A DNA stretch of 64,000 nt. Origin: Thermobispora bispora DSM 43833. Lineage in GTDB: Bacteria > Actinomycetota > Actinomycetes > Streptosporangiales > Streptosporangiaceae. The stretch spans positions 3,844,001-3,908,000 of the forward strand of contig NC_014165.1 in the NCBI RefSeq assembly GCF_000092645.1, given 5' to 3'. The notes beneath the pieces were generated by a model. The model worked only from the letters and a program-made list of their open reading frames with translations, ran no database searches and was not told where the DNA came from. Shown here one piece after another: positions 7,750 through 16,965 of this stretch (position 1 is the stretch's first letter; the number at the start of each line of letters is the position of its first letter). The position numbers were made by a program, and so were the translations under genes.

Positions 7750-9405
7750 GTGAACGACGGGCCGCTGATCGTGCAGTCCGACAAGACGCTGCTGCTGGAG
7801 GTCGGGCACCCGCTGGCCGACGAGTGCCGCAAGGCGATCGCGCCGTTCGCCGAGCTGGAGCGCGCCCCCGAGCACGTGCACACCTACCGGGTGACCCCGC
7901 TCGCCCTGTGGAACGCCCGGGCGGCGGGGCACGACGCCGAGCAGGTCGTGGACGCGCTCCTCCGGTACAGCCGGTACCCGGTGCCGCACGCGCTGCTCAT
8001 CGACGTCGCCGAGACCATGGCGCGGTACGGCCGGCTCCGGCTGGAGAAGCACCCGATCCACGGGCTGGTCCTCACCGCCTCCGACCGGGCGGTGCTCGAG
8101 GAGGTGCTGCGGTCGCGGAAGATCCGGCCGATGCTCGGCGAGCGGCTGGACGAGGACACCGTGGCCGTCCACCCCTCCGAGCGGGGCAACATCAAGCAGG
8201 CGCTGCTCAAGCTCGGCTGGCCGGCCGAGGACCTCGCCGGGTACGTGGACGGCGAGTTCCACCCGATCGAGCTGCGCGAGGAGGGCTGGTCGCTCCGGCC
8301 GTACCAGCGGGAGGCGGCGGAGGCGTTCTGGCACGGCGGCTCCGGGGTGGTCGTGCTGCCGTGCGGCGCGGGCAAGACGATCGTGGGCATCGCGGCGATG
8401 GCGCTCGCCCGGGCGACCACGCTGATCCTCGTCACCAACGCGGTCTCGGCGCACCAGTGGAAGCGCGAGCTGCTCCGGCGGACGGCGCTCACCGCGGACG
8501 AGATCGGCGAGTACACGGGCGCGAAGAAGGAGATCCGGCCGGTCACCATCGCCACCTACCAGGTGATGACGACCAAGCGGAACGGGGTCTACCGGCACCT
8601 GGAGGTGTTCGACGCCCGCGACTGGGGGCTGATCGTCTACGACGAGGTCCACCTGCTGCCGGCGCCGATCTTCCGGATGACGGCCGAGCTGCAGGCCCGG
8701 CGGCGGCTGGGGCTGACCGCGACGCTGGTGCGGGAGGACGGCCGGGAGGGGGACGTCTTCTCGCTCATCGGGCCGAAGCGGTACGACGCGCCCTGGAAGG
8801 AGATGGAGAGCCAGGGGTGGATCGCACCGGCCGAGTGCATCGAGGTGCGGGTGACGCTCACCGAACGGGAGCGGCTCGCCTACGCGATGGCCGACCCGGA
8901 CCAGCGGTACCGCTTCTGCTCGACCACGCCGGCGAAGACGCGGGTGGCCGAGGCCCTGGTCCGCCGGCACGCGGGCGAGCAGATTCTGATCATCGGCCAG
9001 TACGTGGATCAGCTCGACGAGCTCGGCGCGCACCTGAACGCGCCCGTGATCAAAGGGGAGACCCGGGTGCGGGAGCGGGAGCGCCTGTTCCAGGCGTTCC
9101 GCGACGGGGAGATCCCGGTGCTCGTGGTCTCGAAGGTGGCGAACTTCTCCATTGACCTGCCGGAGGCCACGGTCGCGATCCAGGTCTCCGGAACCTTCGG
9201 GTCACGCCAGGAGGAGGCGCAGCGGCTCGGCCGGGTGCTCCGCCCCAAGCCGGGCGGCGGGGGCGCCCGGTTCTACTCGATCGTGAGCCGCGACACCGTC
9301 GATCAGGAGTTCGCCGCGCACCGCCAGCGCTTCCTCGCCGAGCAGGGGTACGCGTACCGCATCATCGACGCCGGCGACGTGGGCGAGGAGGACCCGGCGA
9401 GATGA
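7750..9405 (+). CDS. xpb: XPB-family DNA repair helicase (SF2)
   Basis: A 551-residue superfamily 2 DNA helicase. Residues 1-190 form the damage-recognition-type N-terminal region. Helicase motif I (PCGAGKTIVG) lies near residue 203 and the Walker B variant DEVH near residue 298. These are followed by LGLTATLVREDGREGD, which holds motif III and the RED motif typical of XPB. The C-terminal RecA-like domain includes ILIIGQYVDQLDELG, SKVANFSIDLPEATVAIQVSG and a QEEAQRLGRVLRPK motif VI. It should unwind DNA 3' to 5' in repair. GTG 7750 is used because an AGGGGGGAC purine tract and GGAGG lie just upstream. The preceding in-frame ATG at 7720 would overlap this tract. Confidence 0.92.
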   Translation: MNDGPLIVQSDKTLLLEVGHPLADECRKAIAPFAELERAPEHVHTYRVTPLALWNARAAGHDAEQVVDALLRYSRYPVPHALLIDVAETMARYGRLRLEKHPIHGLVLTASDRAVLEEVLRSRKIRPMLGERLDEDTVAVHPSERGNIKQALLKLGWPAEDLAGYVDGEFHPIELREEGWSLRPYQREAAEAFWHGGSGVVVLPCGAGKTIVGIAAMALARATTLILVTNAVSAHQWKRELLRRTALTADEIGEYTGAKKEIRPVTIATYQVMTTKRNGVYRHLEVFDARDWGLIVYDEVHLLPAPIFRMTAELQARRRLGLTATLVREDGREGDVFSLIGPKRYDAPWKEMESQGWIAPAECIEVRVTLTERERLAYAMADPDQRYRFCSTTPAKTRVAEALVRRHAGEQILIIGQYVDQLDELGAHLNAPVIKGETRVRERERLFQAFRDGEIPVLVVSKVANFSIDLPEATVAIQVSGTFGSRQEEAQRLGRVLRPKPGGGGARFYSIVSRDTVDQEFAAHRQRFLAEQGYAYRIIDAGDVGEEDPAR

Positions 9406-9593
9406 CCTCGCCGGGGATGGCTCCGACGGGAATCACGTCCAGGAGATCCCGCGGGACCGTGGCAACCGGATCACCCCCTCGCGATCTGCCCCTCGCATCG
9501 ATCAACCGAGATGCGGAATACCCTACTGCTACCGACAAATCACTCCAAATACTCCCATATTTACGGACATCCACAACGGATCGTGATATTCAG

Positions 9594-9623
9594 TTGATCT
9601 GCCGCCCGCACGTCGGATAAGCT
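9594..9623 (+). promoter_or_regulatory. Putative sigma-70-type promoter of the HelD/HelR-like gene
   Basis: TTGATC (9594-9599), an 18-bp spacer and TAAGCT (9618-9623) lie about 65 nt before the ATG at 9688. The surrounding 9500-9640 is clearly less GC-rich than the genes on either side, as expected of a promoter region. I did not see the rifamycin-associated inverted repeat that precedes some helR genes. Confidence 0.45.
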
Positions 9624-9687
9624 CCTCGTTTTTGCGGCGCCGCTCAGCTCTTCGGCATTGTTTCCGTCGGTTAAGGAGCTTTTCCGT

Positions 9688-11667
9688 ATGTCCGATACCG
9701 TGCTCGAGGCGGAGCGCGCCCATCTCGCAGCGTCACGGGCCGCGCTGCGCGCCATGCGCGAACACGCCGAATCCCTCTCCGCGGACGCGGCGGGCGACTG
9801 GGTCTCCCGGGAGGTGCTCCGGGGCCTCCTCGATCAGCGGATCGCCGCGCTCGCCGACCACCCGGACACCCCGCTCTTCTTCGGCCGGCTCGACCGCGCG
9901 GCCGGCGACGACCTCCCGCACACGATCTACGTCGGCCGCAGGCACGTCCACGACCCGGACGGCCGGCCCATGGTGATCGACTGGCGGGCCCCGGTCGCCC
10001 GGGCGTTCTACCAGGCGAGCCCGGCGGACCCGATGGGCGTCGCGCTCCGCCGCCGGTTCGGCTACCGGGGCGGCGAGCTCACCGCGTACGAGGACGAGCC
10101 GCTCGACGGCCGGCCCCTCGAGCAGAGCCGGATCCTCCTGGAGGAGATCGAGCGGCCCCGCACCGGCCCGATGCGGGACATCGTCGCCACCATCCAGCCG
10201 GACCAGGATGAGATCGTCCGCCGGGACCTGGCCACCACGGTCTGCGTGCAGGGGGCGCCGGGCACCGGCAAGACGGCCGTGGGGCTGCACCGCGCCGCCT
10301 ACCTGCTGTTCACCCACCGGGAGCGGCTGACCCGGTCGGGCGTGACCATCGTGGGCCCGAACCGCGCGTTCCTCTCCTACATCTCCTCGGTGCTCCCCGC
10401 CCTCGGCGAGGTGACGGTCGACCAGACGACCGTGACCGAGCTGCTCGGCGGCCCCGCGCACCCGGAGGATCCCGCGGTCGCCGCGGTCAAGGGCGACGCC
10501 CGGATGGCCGAGGTGCTCAGGCGGGCGCTCTGGCTGCACGTGCGCCGGCCGGAGGAGGGCCTGCTCGTCACCCGGGGCATCGACCGCTTCCGGGTGCCCG
10601 AGTACGAGATCAGCGAGATCGTGGCCGCGCTGCGCGGCACGACCCGGTACGGCCCGGGCCGCGCCATGCTCGCCCAGCGGCTCGCCCACGCCGTGCTCGT
10701 CCAGATGGAACGGCGCGGCCAGGCGCCGGACGACCGGGTGCAGGACGCGGTGGCCAGATCCCGGCCGGTCAAGGCACTGGTCGACGCGGTGTGGCCGAAG
10801 CTCACCCCCGAGCAGGTGCTCCACCGGCTGCTCTCCGACCCGGAGTTCCTCGCCCAGGCCGCCGGGCCGCACCTGTCCCCCGCCGAGCAGGAGCTGATCC
10901 TCTGGCGGAAGCCGTACCGCTCACCCCGGTCGGCGAAGTGGTCGGCCGCGGACGCCGCCCTCCTCGACGAGCTAGCCGACCTGATCGAACGGACCCCCTC
11001 CCAGGGCCACCTCGTCATCGACGAGGCCCAGGACCTCTCCCCCATGCAGCTCCGCGCGCTGGGGCGGCGCTGCCGCACCGGGTCGGCGACCGTGCTCGGC
11101 GACCTGGCGCAGGGGACGACCCCGTGGGCGGCGCGGTCGTGGAAGGAGGTGCTCGAGCACCTCGGCCAGCCCGGCGGCGAGATCGTCGAGCTCACCGTCG
11201 GCTTCCGCGTGCCCCGGGAGATCCTCGGCTTCGCCGCCCGGCTGCTCCCCGCGATCGCCCCCGGCCTCGCCGAGCCCCGCTCGCTCCGCCCGGGGACCGG
11301 GTCCCTCACCGTCCGGCGAGTGCCCGACGTGCTCGAGGCCGTCGCCGGCACGGTGCGGGAGCTGCTCGAGCGCGAGGGCTCGATCGGCGTGATCGCCGCG
11401 GACGCGGCCGTGCCCGCGATCGCGTCCGCGCTCGGCGGGGCGGCCGCGGTGCTCGGCCCGGAGGCTCCCGACGACGCGCGGGTGCTGATCGTCCCCGCCA
11501 CCGTCGCGAAGGGCCTCGAGTACGACCACGTGGTCCTGGTGGAGCCCGCCGACATCGCCGACGCCGAGGAGCGCGGCCTCGCCCGCCTCTACGTGGTGCT
11601 CACCCGGGCGGTGACCTCGCTCACCGTCCTCCACCGGCGGGACCTCCCGGGCCCGCTCGCCGGCTGA
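9688..11667 (+). CDS. HelD/HelR-type UvrD-superfamily ATPase
   Basis: A 659-residue superfamily 1A motor. An N-terminal antiparallel coiled-coil-like arm (EAERAHLAASRAALRAMREH) is followed by VIDWRAPVARAFYQA, a hallmark of HelD-type proteins. The motor motifs are Walker A GAPGTGKTAVGLHRAAYLL near residue 190, Walker B VIDEAQDLSPMQLRAL near residue 445, VGFRVPREIL, and the C-terminal ATVAKGLEYDHVVLVEP and RLYVVLTRAV. Known HelD and HelR proteins bind RNA polymerase, recycle stalled enzyme and can protect against rifamycins. Here that role is inferred from architecture. ATG 9688 is chosen because AAGGAGCT lies 8 nt upstream. A DNA-helicase role is the alternative. Confidence 0.8.
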   Translation: MSDTVLEAERAHLAASRAALRAMREHAESLSADAAGDWVSREVLRGLLDQRIAALADHPDTPLFFGRLDRAAGDDLPHTIYVGRRHVHDPDGRPMVIDWRAPVARAFYQASPADPMGVALRRRFGYRGGELTAYEDEPLDGRPLEQSRILLEEIERPRTGPMRDIVATIQPDQDEIVRRDLATTVCVQGAPGTGKTAVGLHRAAYLLFTHRERLTRSGVTIVGPNRAFLSYISSVLPALGEVTVDQTTVTELLGGPAHPEDPAVAAVKGDARMAEVLRRALWLHVRRPEEGLLVTRGIDRFRVPEYEISEIVAALRGTTRYGPGRAMLAQRLAHAVLVQMERRGQAPDDRVQDAVARSRPVKALVDAVWPKLTPEQVLHRLLSDPEFLAQAAGPHLSPAEQELILWRKPYRSPRSAKWSAADAALLDELADLIERTPSQGHLVIDEAQDLSPMQLRALGRRCRTGSATVLGDLAQGTTPWAARSWKEVLEHLGQPGGEIVELTVGFRVPREILGFAARLLPAIAPGLAEPRSLRPGTGSLTVRRVPDVLEAVAGTVRELLEREGSIGVIAADAAVPAIASALGGAAAVLGPEAPDDARVLIVPATVAKGLEYDHVVLVEPADIADAEERGLARLYVVLTRAVTSLTVLHRRDLPGPLAG

Positions 11668-11998
11668 GCGCGTCCTCGCCGGCTGGAGCCCTCGCGACGG
11701 GGAGAACTTCCTCGCCGGCCGCCGTGGCCCCGTACGGCGGGGCGGCGCCAGGGCGAACCCCGCGACCACGACGCGGGAAGGTCGGCATCGGGCGGCGGAT
11801 GGCATGGGTGGCCCGCGCGCACGCGGACGGGCTACTCCTATCGAGCGTTCGTCGTTCGGTAGGGGCGGATGGCCCGCGCGCACGCGGACGGGCTGCGCGG
11901 TGGGCGACGGACATCGGGGCCGCGGCGGGAGAACGGCCGGCCACCGGCGGAACAGAGTGGTGCGGGCGGGCCCCGGTCGCGGGCGGCCTCGGCAACGG
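11668..11998. other. Intergenic region between helD-like gene and groEL terminator
   Basis: No gene is supported here. The region contains a 24-nt direct repeat, GGCCCGCGCGCACGCGGACG plus GGCT, at 11810-11833 and 11871-11894 (period 61). Between the copies is an imperfect palindrome, TATCGAGCG-TTCGT-CGTTCGGTA, around 11839-11861. Confidence 0.4.
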
Positions 11999-12000
11999 AA

Positions 12001-12027
12001 AAGGGCGGTCCCCGGTGGGAACCGCCC
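12001..12027 (-). terminator. Rho-independent terminator of groEL
   Basis: Read on the minus strand: an 11-bp stem, GGGCGGTTCCC with GGGGACCGCCC (one G-U pair), a 3-nt ACC loop, then TTTT. It starts about 25 nt after the groEL stop. Confidence 0.85.
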
Positions 12028-12051
12028 CTGGACGCCCGTTATCGATCAGGC

Positions 12052-13698
<1,647 letters not shown>

Positions 13699-13773
13699 TC
13701 AGCGGACCGAGCCGACGCCCGCGACGGCTTGGGTCCGGCTCCTTCGCGGACCCCATCGCCTCGATCCCGGTGA

Positions 13774-13800
13774 TTGTCACTCTCGACCTTAGAGTGCCAA
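13774..13800 (-). promoter_or_regulatory. CIRCE operator 1 (HrcA site), promoter-proximal
   Basis: TTGTCACTC, a 9-nt spacer and GAGTGCCAA match the CIRCE consensus TTAGCACTC-N9-GAGTGCTAA at 15 of 18 arm positions. It lies just downstream of the putative groEL transcription start. Confidence 0.75.
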
Positions 13801-13806
13801 TGCATG

Positions 13807-13835
13807 TATCTAGCACTCTACCCATTCGAGTGCAA
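13807..13835 (-). promoter_or_regulatory. groEL promoter
   Basis: On the minus strand: TTGCAC (-35, 13835-13830), a 17-bp spacer and TAGATA (-10, 13812-13807), nested inside the upstream CIRCE. Confidence 0.55.
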
Positions 13836-13836
13836 G
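13810..13836 (-). promoter_or_regulatory. CIRCE operator 2 (HrcA site), spanning the groEL core promoter
   Basis: CTAGCACTC, a 9-nt spacer and GAGTGCAAG match the CIRCE consensus well. Only 9 nt separate it from the other CIRCE. Its two arms overlap the -35 and -10 boxes. Confidence 0.85.
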
Positions 13837-13872
13837 CGGAAGCCACTCTGACCAGCCGGTACGGCTCCGCGG

Positions 13873-13915
13873 AAAGAGAAAAGAGGCCTGGTCCGCACCG
13901 CGCGGTCCAGACCTC
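13873..13915 (-). terminator. Terminator of the downstream cold-shock gene
   Basis: On the minus strand, GAGGTCTGGACCGC pairs with GCGGACCAGGCCTC (two mismatches, GCGGT loop) and is followed by TTTTCTCTTT. It starts about 20 nt after the cold-shock stop codon and separates that gene from the groEL promoter. Confidence 0.8.
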
Positions 13916-13936
13916 GTGTTCACCTCGGACGGGGGA

Positions 13937-14137
13937 TCAAATGGTCCTCACGGCCTCCGCCTGCGGGCCCTTCCGGCCCTCGGTGATGTCGAACTCCACC
14001 CGCTGGCCCTGCTCGAGGGACTTGAAGCCGTCCATCAGGATCGCGGTGTAGTGCACGAACACGTCCTTACCACCGTCTACCGCGATGAAGCCGTAGCCCT
14101 TCTCCGCGTCGAACCATTTGACGGTGCCCTGCGCCAC
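13937..14137 (-). CDS. Cold-shock protein (CspA family)
   Basis: A 66-residue single cold-shock domain of standard length. RNP1 is [15 protein letters not shown] and RNP2 is VFVHYTAI, with a C-terminal [11 protein letters not shown] segment as in actinobacterial scoF/SC7.0-type proteins. It binds single-stranded nucleic acid as an RNA chaperone. The start is GTG 14137 with GAGGAG about 8 nt upstream. The position next to groEL and the metM-like gene is conserved in Streptomyces. It has its own terminator. Confidence 0.93.
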   Translation of the reverse strand: MAQGTVKWFDAEKGYGFIAVDGGKDVFVHYTAILMDGFKSLEQGQRVEFDITEGRKGPQAEAVRTI

Positions 14138-14367
14138 GTTATTACTCCTCTTGCCGTGCTGGAGACCATGACCATGACCATCGCCCCCAGTTTTTCGTCG
14201 ATCACGACGACCCTACCGGGAGAATGCGCAGGGCGACAGCATTCAATGGGCTGATTTCCGCAAGAAGTTCATCGGGCGCGGGATCCGGTGATTATCCATC
14301 CGCGCCCTAACGAGAATGATTTCTGGAACGCACCGTTTCCGGCCGCCGCCCCGGGGGAAACGAGGAA

Positions 14368-14400
14368 GGCCCGGCCGCCGGGACGGTGAGCGGCCGGGCC
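14368..14400 (-). terminator. Terminator of the metM-metO-like operon
   Basis: On the minus strand, an 11-bp perfect stem (GGCCCGGCCGC with GCGGCCGGGCC) and an 11-nt loop are followed by TTCCTCGTTTCC. It begins 13 nt after the carrier-protein stop. Between it and the cold-shock gene (14138-14367) I see no gene. Confidence 0.75.
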
Positions 14401-14413
14401 GTACGGCTCAGGT

Positions 14414-14692
14414 TCAGCAGCCCCCGGCGACGGCGGGGATCACCGACACCTGGACCCCGTCCGGCGTCGGGGTGTCGAGACCCTGCGCGAACCGGACGTC
14501 CTCCTCGCCCACGTAGACGTTGACGAACCGGCGGATCTTGCCGTTCTCATCCAGAATCCGGGCGCCGATCCCGGGGTAGTCGGCGTCGAGCTTCTGCAGC
14601 ACCTCACGGAGCGTCGCGCCTTCGCCCTGCACCTCGGCCGCCCCACCGGTGTACGACCGCAGAATGGTGGGAATCCGCACGGAAACGCTCAT
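14414..14692 (-). CDS. metO: MoaD/ThiS-family sulfur-carrier protein (probable MetO, CysO-like)
   Basis: A 92-residue beta-grasp sulfur carrier. The order SVRIPTILRSYTGG, LREVLQKLDADYPGI, RRFVNVYVGEEDVRF and VSVIPAVAGG is that of CysO and related carriers. In these, the C-terminal diglycine is adenylated and turned into a thiocarboxylate that donates sulfur. Here one extra Cys follows the diglycine (AVAGGC), so a protease cut or an altered end is needed. The gene starts 37 nt after the threonine-synthase-like gene, in the same riboswitch-controlled transcript. By analogy with Streptomyces MetM/MetO, it should supply sulfide for homocysteine synthesis. The direct evidence here is context only. 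Many databases call it simply MoaD/ThiS. Confidence 0.85.
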   Translation of the reverse strand: MSVSVRIPTILRSYTGGAAEVQGEGATLREVLQKLDADYPGIGARILDENGKIRRFVNVYVGEEDVRFAQGLDTPTPDGVQVSVIPAVAGGC

Positions 14693-14729
14693 CTCAACTC
14701 GCTTTCGTGTCCGATGTCCAACAGGCCGA

Positions 14730-15980
14730 TCAGTTGGCGAATGCCGTACGGAGCGCGTCGAGGGACGGGCGGATGACCGCCGTCGGGCGCGCCTGGCCGG
14801 CGACCACGTCGAGGGTCTTCAGCCCATCGCCCGTGTTCAGCACCACGGTCTCGGCGTCGGGGTCGAGCCGGCCGTCCCGGAGCAGCTTGCGCAGGACGCC
14901 GACGGTCACCCCGCCCGCCGTCTCGGCGAAGATGCCCTCGGTGCGCGCGAGCAGGCGGATCGCCTCGACCACCTCGTGATCATCGACGTCCTCCACCGCG
15001 CCCGAGGTGCGCCGGACCACGTCGAGCACGTACGGGCCGTCCGCCGGGTTCCCGATCGCGAGCGACTTGACGATCGTGTCCGGCTTGACCGGCTGCACCA
15101 CGTCGTGGCCCGCCTTGAACGCGCGGGCGACCGGCGCGCAGCCGGTGGCCTGGGCGCCGAAGACGCGGTACGGCTTGTCCTCGACCAGCCCGAGCTTGAT
15201 GAGCTCGCGGAACCCCTTGTCGATCTTGGTGAGCTGCGACCCGGACGCCACCGGGATCACGATCTGGTCGGGCAGCCGCCAGCCGAGCTGTTCGGCGATC
15301 TCATAGGCGAGCGTCTTCGACCCCTCGGCGTAGTAGGGCCGCAGGTTGACGTTGACGAAGCCCCACTTCTCCCCGAGCGGGTCGCCGAGCAGCTCCGAGC
15401 AGAGGCGGTTGACGTCGTCGTACGAGCCCTCGACCCCGACGATGCGGCCGCCGTACACCGCGGCCATGACGATCTTCGCGGCCTCGAGGTCCGCCGGGAT
15501 GAACACGCAGGAGTCCAGGCCGGCGCGGGTGGCCGCCGCCGCGACCGCACCGGCGAGGTTCCCGGTGGACGAGCAGGAGAGCGTGCGGAAGCCGAAGGCG
15601 CGCGCCGCCTCGACCGCGATCGCCACCACCCGGTCCTTGAACGAATGGGTGGGGTTGCCGGAGTCGTCCTTCACATACAGCGAGCGGAGCCCGAGTTCGG
15701 CGGCGAGCCTGTCCGCCTTGACCAGCTTCGTCCAGCCAGGAGCGAGATTGGGCTTCTCAGCGACGTCCGGCGGCACCGGGAGGAGCGCGCGATACCGCCA
15801 GATGTTCGGAGGCCCGGAGACGATCTCCTCGCGGCTGATCTCACCGAAGTCATAGGCGACCTCGAGCGGCCCGAAACACTGCGAGCAGGCGAAGATCGGT
15901 CCTAGCTTCTCGAGGGCACCGCATTCACGACACGACAGGCCGATGGCACGGCCGAACTCACGGGTTTCGACATGCACCAT
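14730..15980 (-). CDS. metM: Threonine-synthase-family PLP enzyme (annotated thrC; probable MetM homocysteine synthase)
   Basis: A 416-residue fold-type II PLP enzyme. The N-terminal CRECG and CSQC form a rubredoxin-like four-cysteine knuckle. The Schiff-base lysine is in NPTHSFKDR near residue 112. The phosphate-binding loop is SSTGNLAGAVAA, and the segments VASGSQLTKI and AIGNPADG are standard for threonine synthases. Threonine synthase converts O-phosphohomoserine to threonine. In Streptomyces the MetM branch instead uses O-phosphohomoserine and a thiocarboxylated carrier to make homocysteine. A SAM-I riboswitch directly upstream and a sulfur-carrier gene directly downstream favour the MetM role here. 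A genuine thrC beside hom and thrB elsewhere in the genome would support this. Plain threonine synthase remains the alternative. Confidence 0.85.
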   Translation of the reverse strand: MVHVETREFGRAIGLSCRECGALEKLGPIFACSQCFGPLEVAYDFGEISREEIVSGPPNIWRYRALLPVPPDVAEKPNLAPGWTKLVKADRLAAELGLRSLYVKDDSGNPTHSFKDRVVAIAVEAARAFGFRTLSCSSTGNLAGAVAAAATRAGLDSCVFIPADLEAAKIVMAAVYGGRIVGVEGSYDDVNRLCSELLGDPLGEKWGFVNVNLRPYYAEGSKTLAYEIAEQLGWRLPDQIVIPVASGSQLTKIDKGFRELIKLGLVEDKPYRVFGAQATGCAPVARAFKAGHDVVQPVKPDTIVKSLAIGNPADGPYVLDVVRRTSGAVEDVDDHEVVEAIRLLARTEGIFAETAGGVTVGVLRKLLRDGRLDPDAETVVLNTGDGLKTLDVVAGQARPTAVIRPSLDALRTAFAN

Positions 15981-15997
15981 GAAGGCGAGGCCTTTCC

Positions 15998-16133
15998 CTC
16001 ATCTTCACTCCCGACCACCTTGGCCGGGAGCCGGAATTGGCACCTGTCCCGGCCGGCCTCGCGGATACGAGCACAGTCACCGGGAGGGTTGCCGGGGCTT
16101 CACAGGGCCGGTCCCTCCACCCCTCTTGATGAG
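15998..16133 (-). ncRNA. SAM-I (S-box) riboswitch
   Basis: The minus strand carries all core S-box elements in order. They are CTCATCAAGAGGGGTGGAGG, then GACCGGCCC, TGAAGCCCCGGCAACC, a variable P3 arm, GGTGCCAATTCCGGC, the P4 stem, and GTGAAGATGAG. P1 is CTCATC (16133-16128) paired with GATGAG (16003-15998). The SD-like GGAAAGG follows P1 directly, about 10 nt before the ATG at 15980. It can also fold into a 5-bp hairpin (AAGGC-CTC-GCCTT). This suggests control of translation rather than termination. When SAM is abundant, P1 forms and expression of the downstream genes should fall. Confidence 0.93.
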
Positions 16134-16317
16134 CGATGTTCAATTGTCGATCACATGTCCGCCCGGCGGACGGCCTGCGGCGCCAGGCCGCGATCGCGCC
16201 GCGGAAAATCCCGCCCGGGCGGTGTGCCACACGGCGAAATCCGTGTCACACCTCAAGCACTGTACCCTTTCATCCCGCGATTTCGAGATGGCGTCTCATG
16301 ATGTGAGAAATGCCGTC
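16134..16317. other. Intergenic region between riboswitch and ECF sigma gene
   Basis: This 184-nt stretch must hold the promoter for the riboswitch transcript. A weak minus-strand -10 candidate, GACAAT, lies about 10 nt before P1, without a convincing -35. No gene is supported. Confidence 0.35.
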
Positions 16318-16869
16318 TCAGCGGTAGGCCTCCCCGAGCACGCTCTGCACGTACTTGCGGGCCTGATGGATGCGGGATTTGGCCGTGCCGATCGGGATGC
16401 CGAGCTGCTCGGCCACCTCCGCGTAGTCGAGCTCGCAGATGTCCCGCAGCACCAGCGCCTGGGCGAGCTCCGGCTTCTCCGCCTCGAGCGCCTCCATCGC
16501 GTCGAGCAGGTCGAGCCGGGAGCCGGCGATCACGCTCACCCGCCGCGGGTCCGGGCGCTGCTCGGGCAGCTCCTCGGCCTGCTCGGAGGAGCGCCGCTTC
16601 AAATTCCGGTAAGTCGTCCGCGCGCAGTTCGCGGTCACGATGTGCAGCCAGGTGCTGAACTTCGCCCGGCCCTCGAACCGCGAGATGTTCCGGGCGACGG
16701 CGAGCAGCGTGTCCTGCGCCGCCTCCTCCGCGTCCTGCCGGTACGGCAGCAGCCGCTCGCAGTGCCGTAGCACGTCGGGCTCGATCCGGCGGAGCAGCTC
16801 TCCGAGCGCCCGATGGTCGCCTTGAGCGGCCGAGCGCGCCAGAGCCTCGGTCGTCTCGTCCAGTGACAT
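16318..16869 (-). CDS. ECF-type RNA polymerase sigma factor
   Basis: A 183-residue group 4 sigma factor. Region 2 (residues 25-90) contains LLPYRQDAEEAAQDTLLAVA and FSTWLHIVTANCARTTYR (core binding and -10 recognition). A variable linker (SSEQAEELPEQRPDPRRV) follows. Region 4 (residues 125-180) has ALVLRDICELDYAEVAEQL and the helix-turn-helix GIPIGTAKSRIHQARK. No anti-sigma factor is adjacent. The next gene is divergent otsA, with a 96-nt shared upstream region. The trigger and regulon are unknown. The minus-strand GGAAGATT upstream could be an ECF -35 element, but its -10 is unclear. Confidence 0.9.
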   Translation of the reverse strand: MSLDETTEALARSAAQGDHRALGELLRRIEPDVLRHCERLLPYRQDAEEAAQDTLLAVARNISRFEGRAKFSTWLHIVTANCARTTYRNLKRRSSEQAEELPEQRPDPRRVSVIAGSRLDLLDAMEALEAEKPELAQALVLRDICELDYAEVAEQLGIPIGTAKSRIHQARKYVQSVLGEAYR

Positions 16870-16965
16870 GCCGAATCAAGCCCTTTCAGATCACTTGACA
16901 TGCTATTGGTGGCGTCTGGATTAATCTTCCGACATGCGCGCCCGAAGAGTCCCGGGGAGGCGTAG

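Noticed and set aside
5053-9033. Very long minus-strand open frame opposite the two helicase genes
   Set aside because: Composition is Arg/Gly/Pro/His repeats without domains, and it contradicts the strong helicase motifs on the plus strand.
9406-9687. Rifamycin-associated element upstream of the HelD/HelR-like gene
   Set aside because: The expected GC-rich inverted repeat with GGGGCTTGC arms is not present; an ordinary promoter explains the region.
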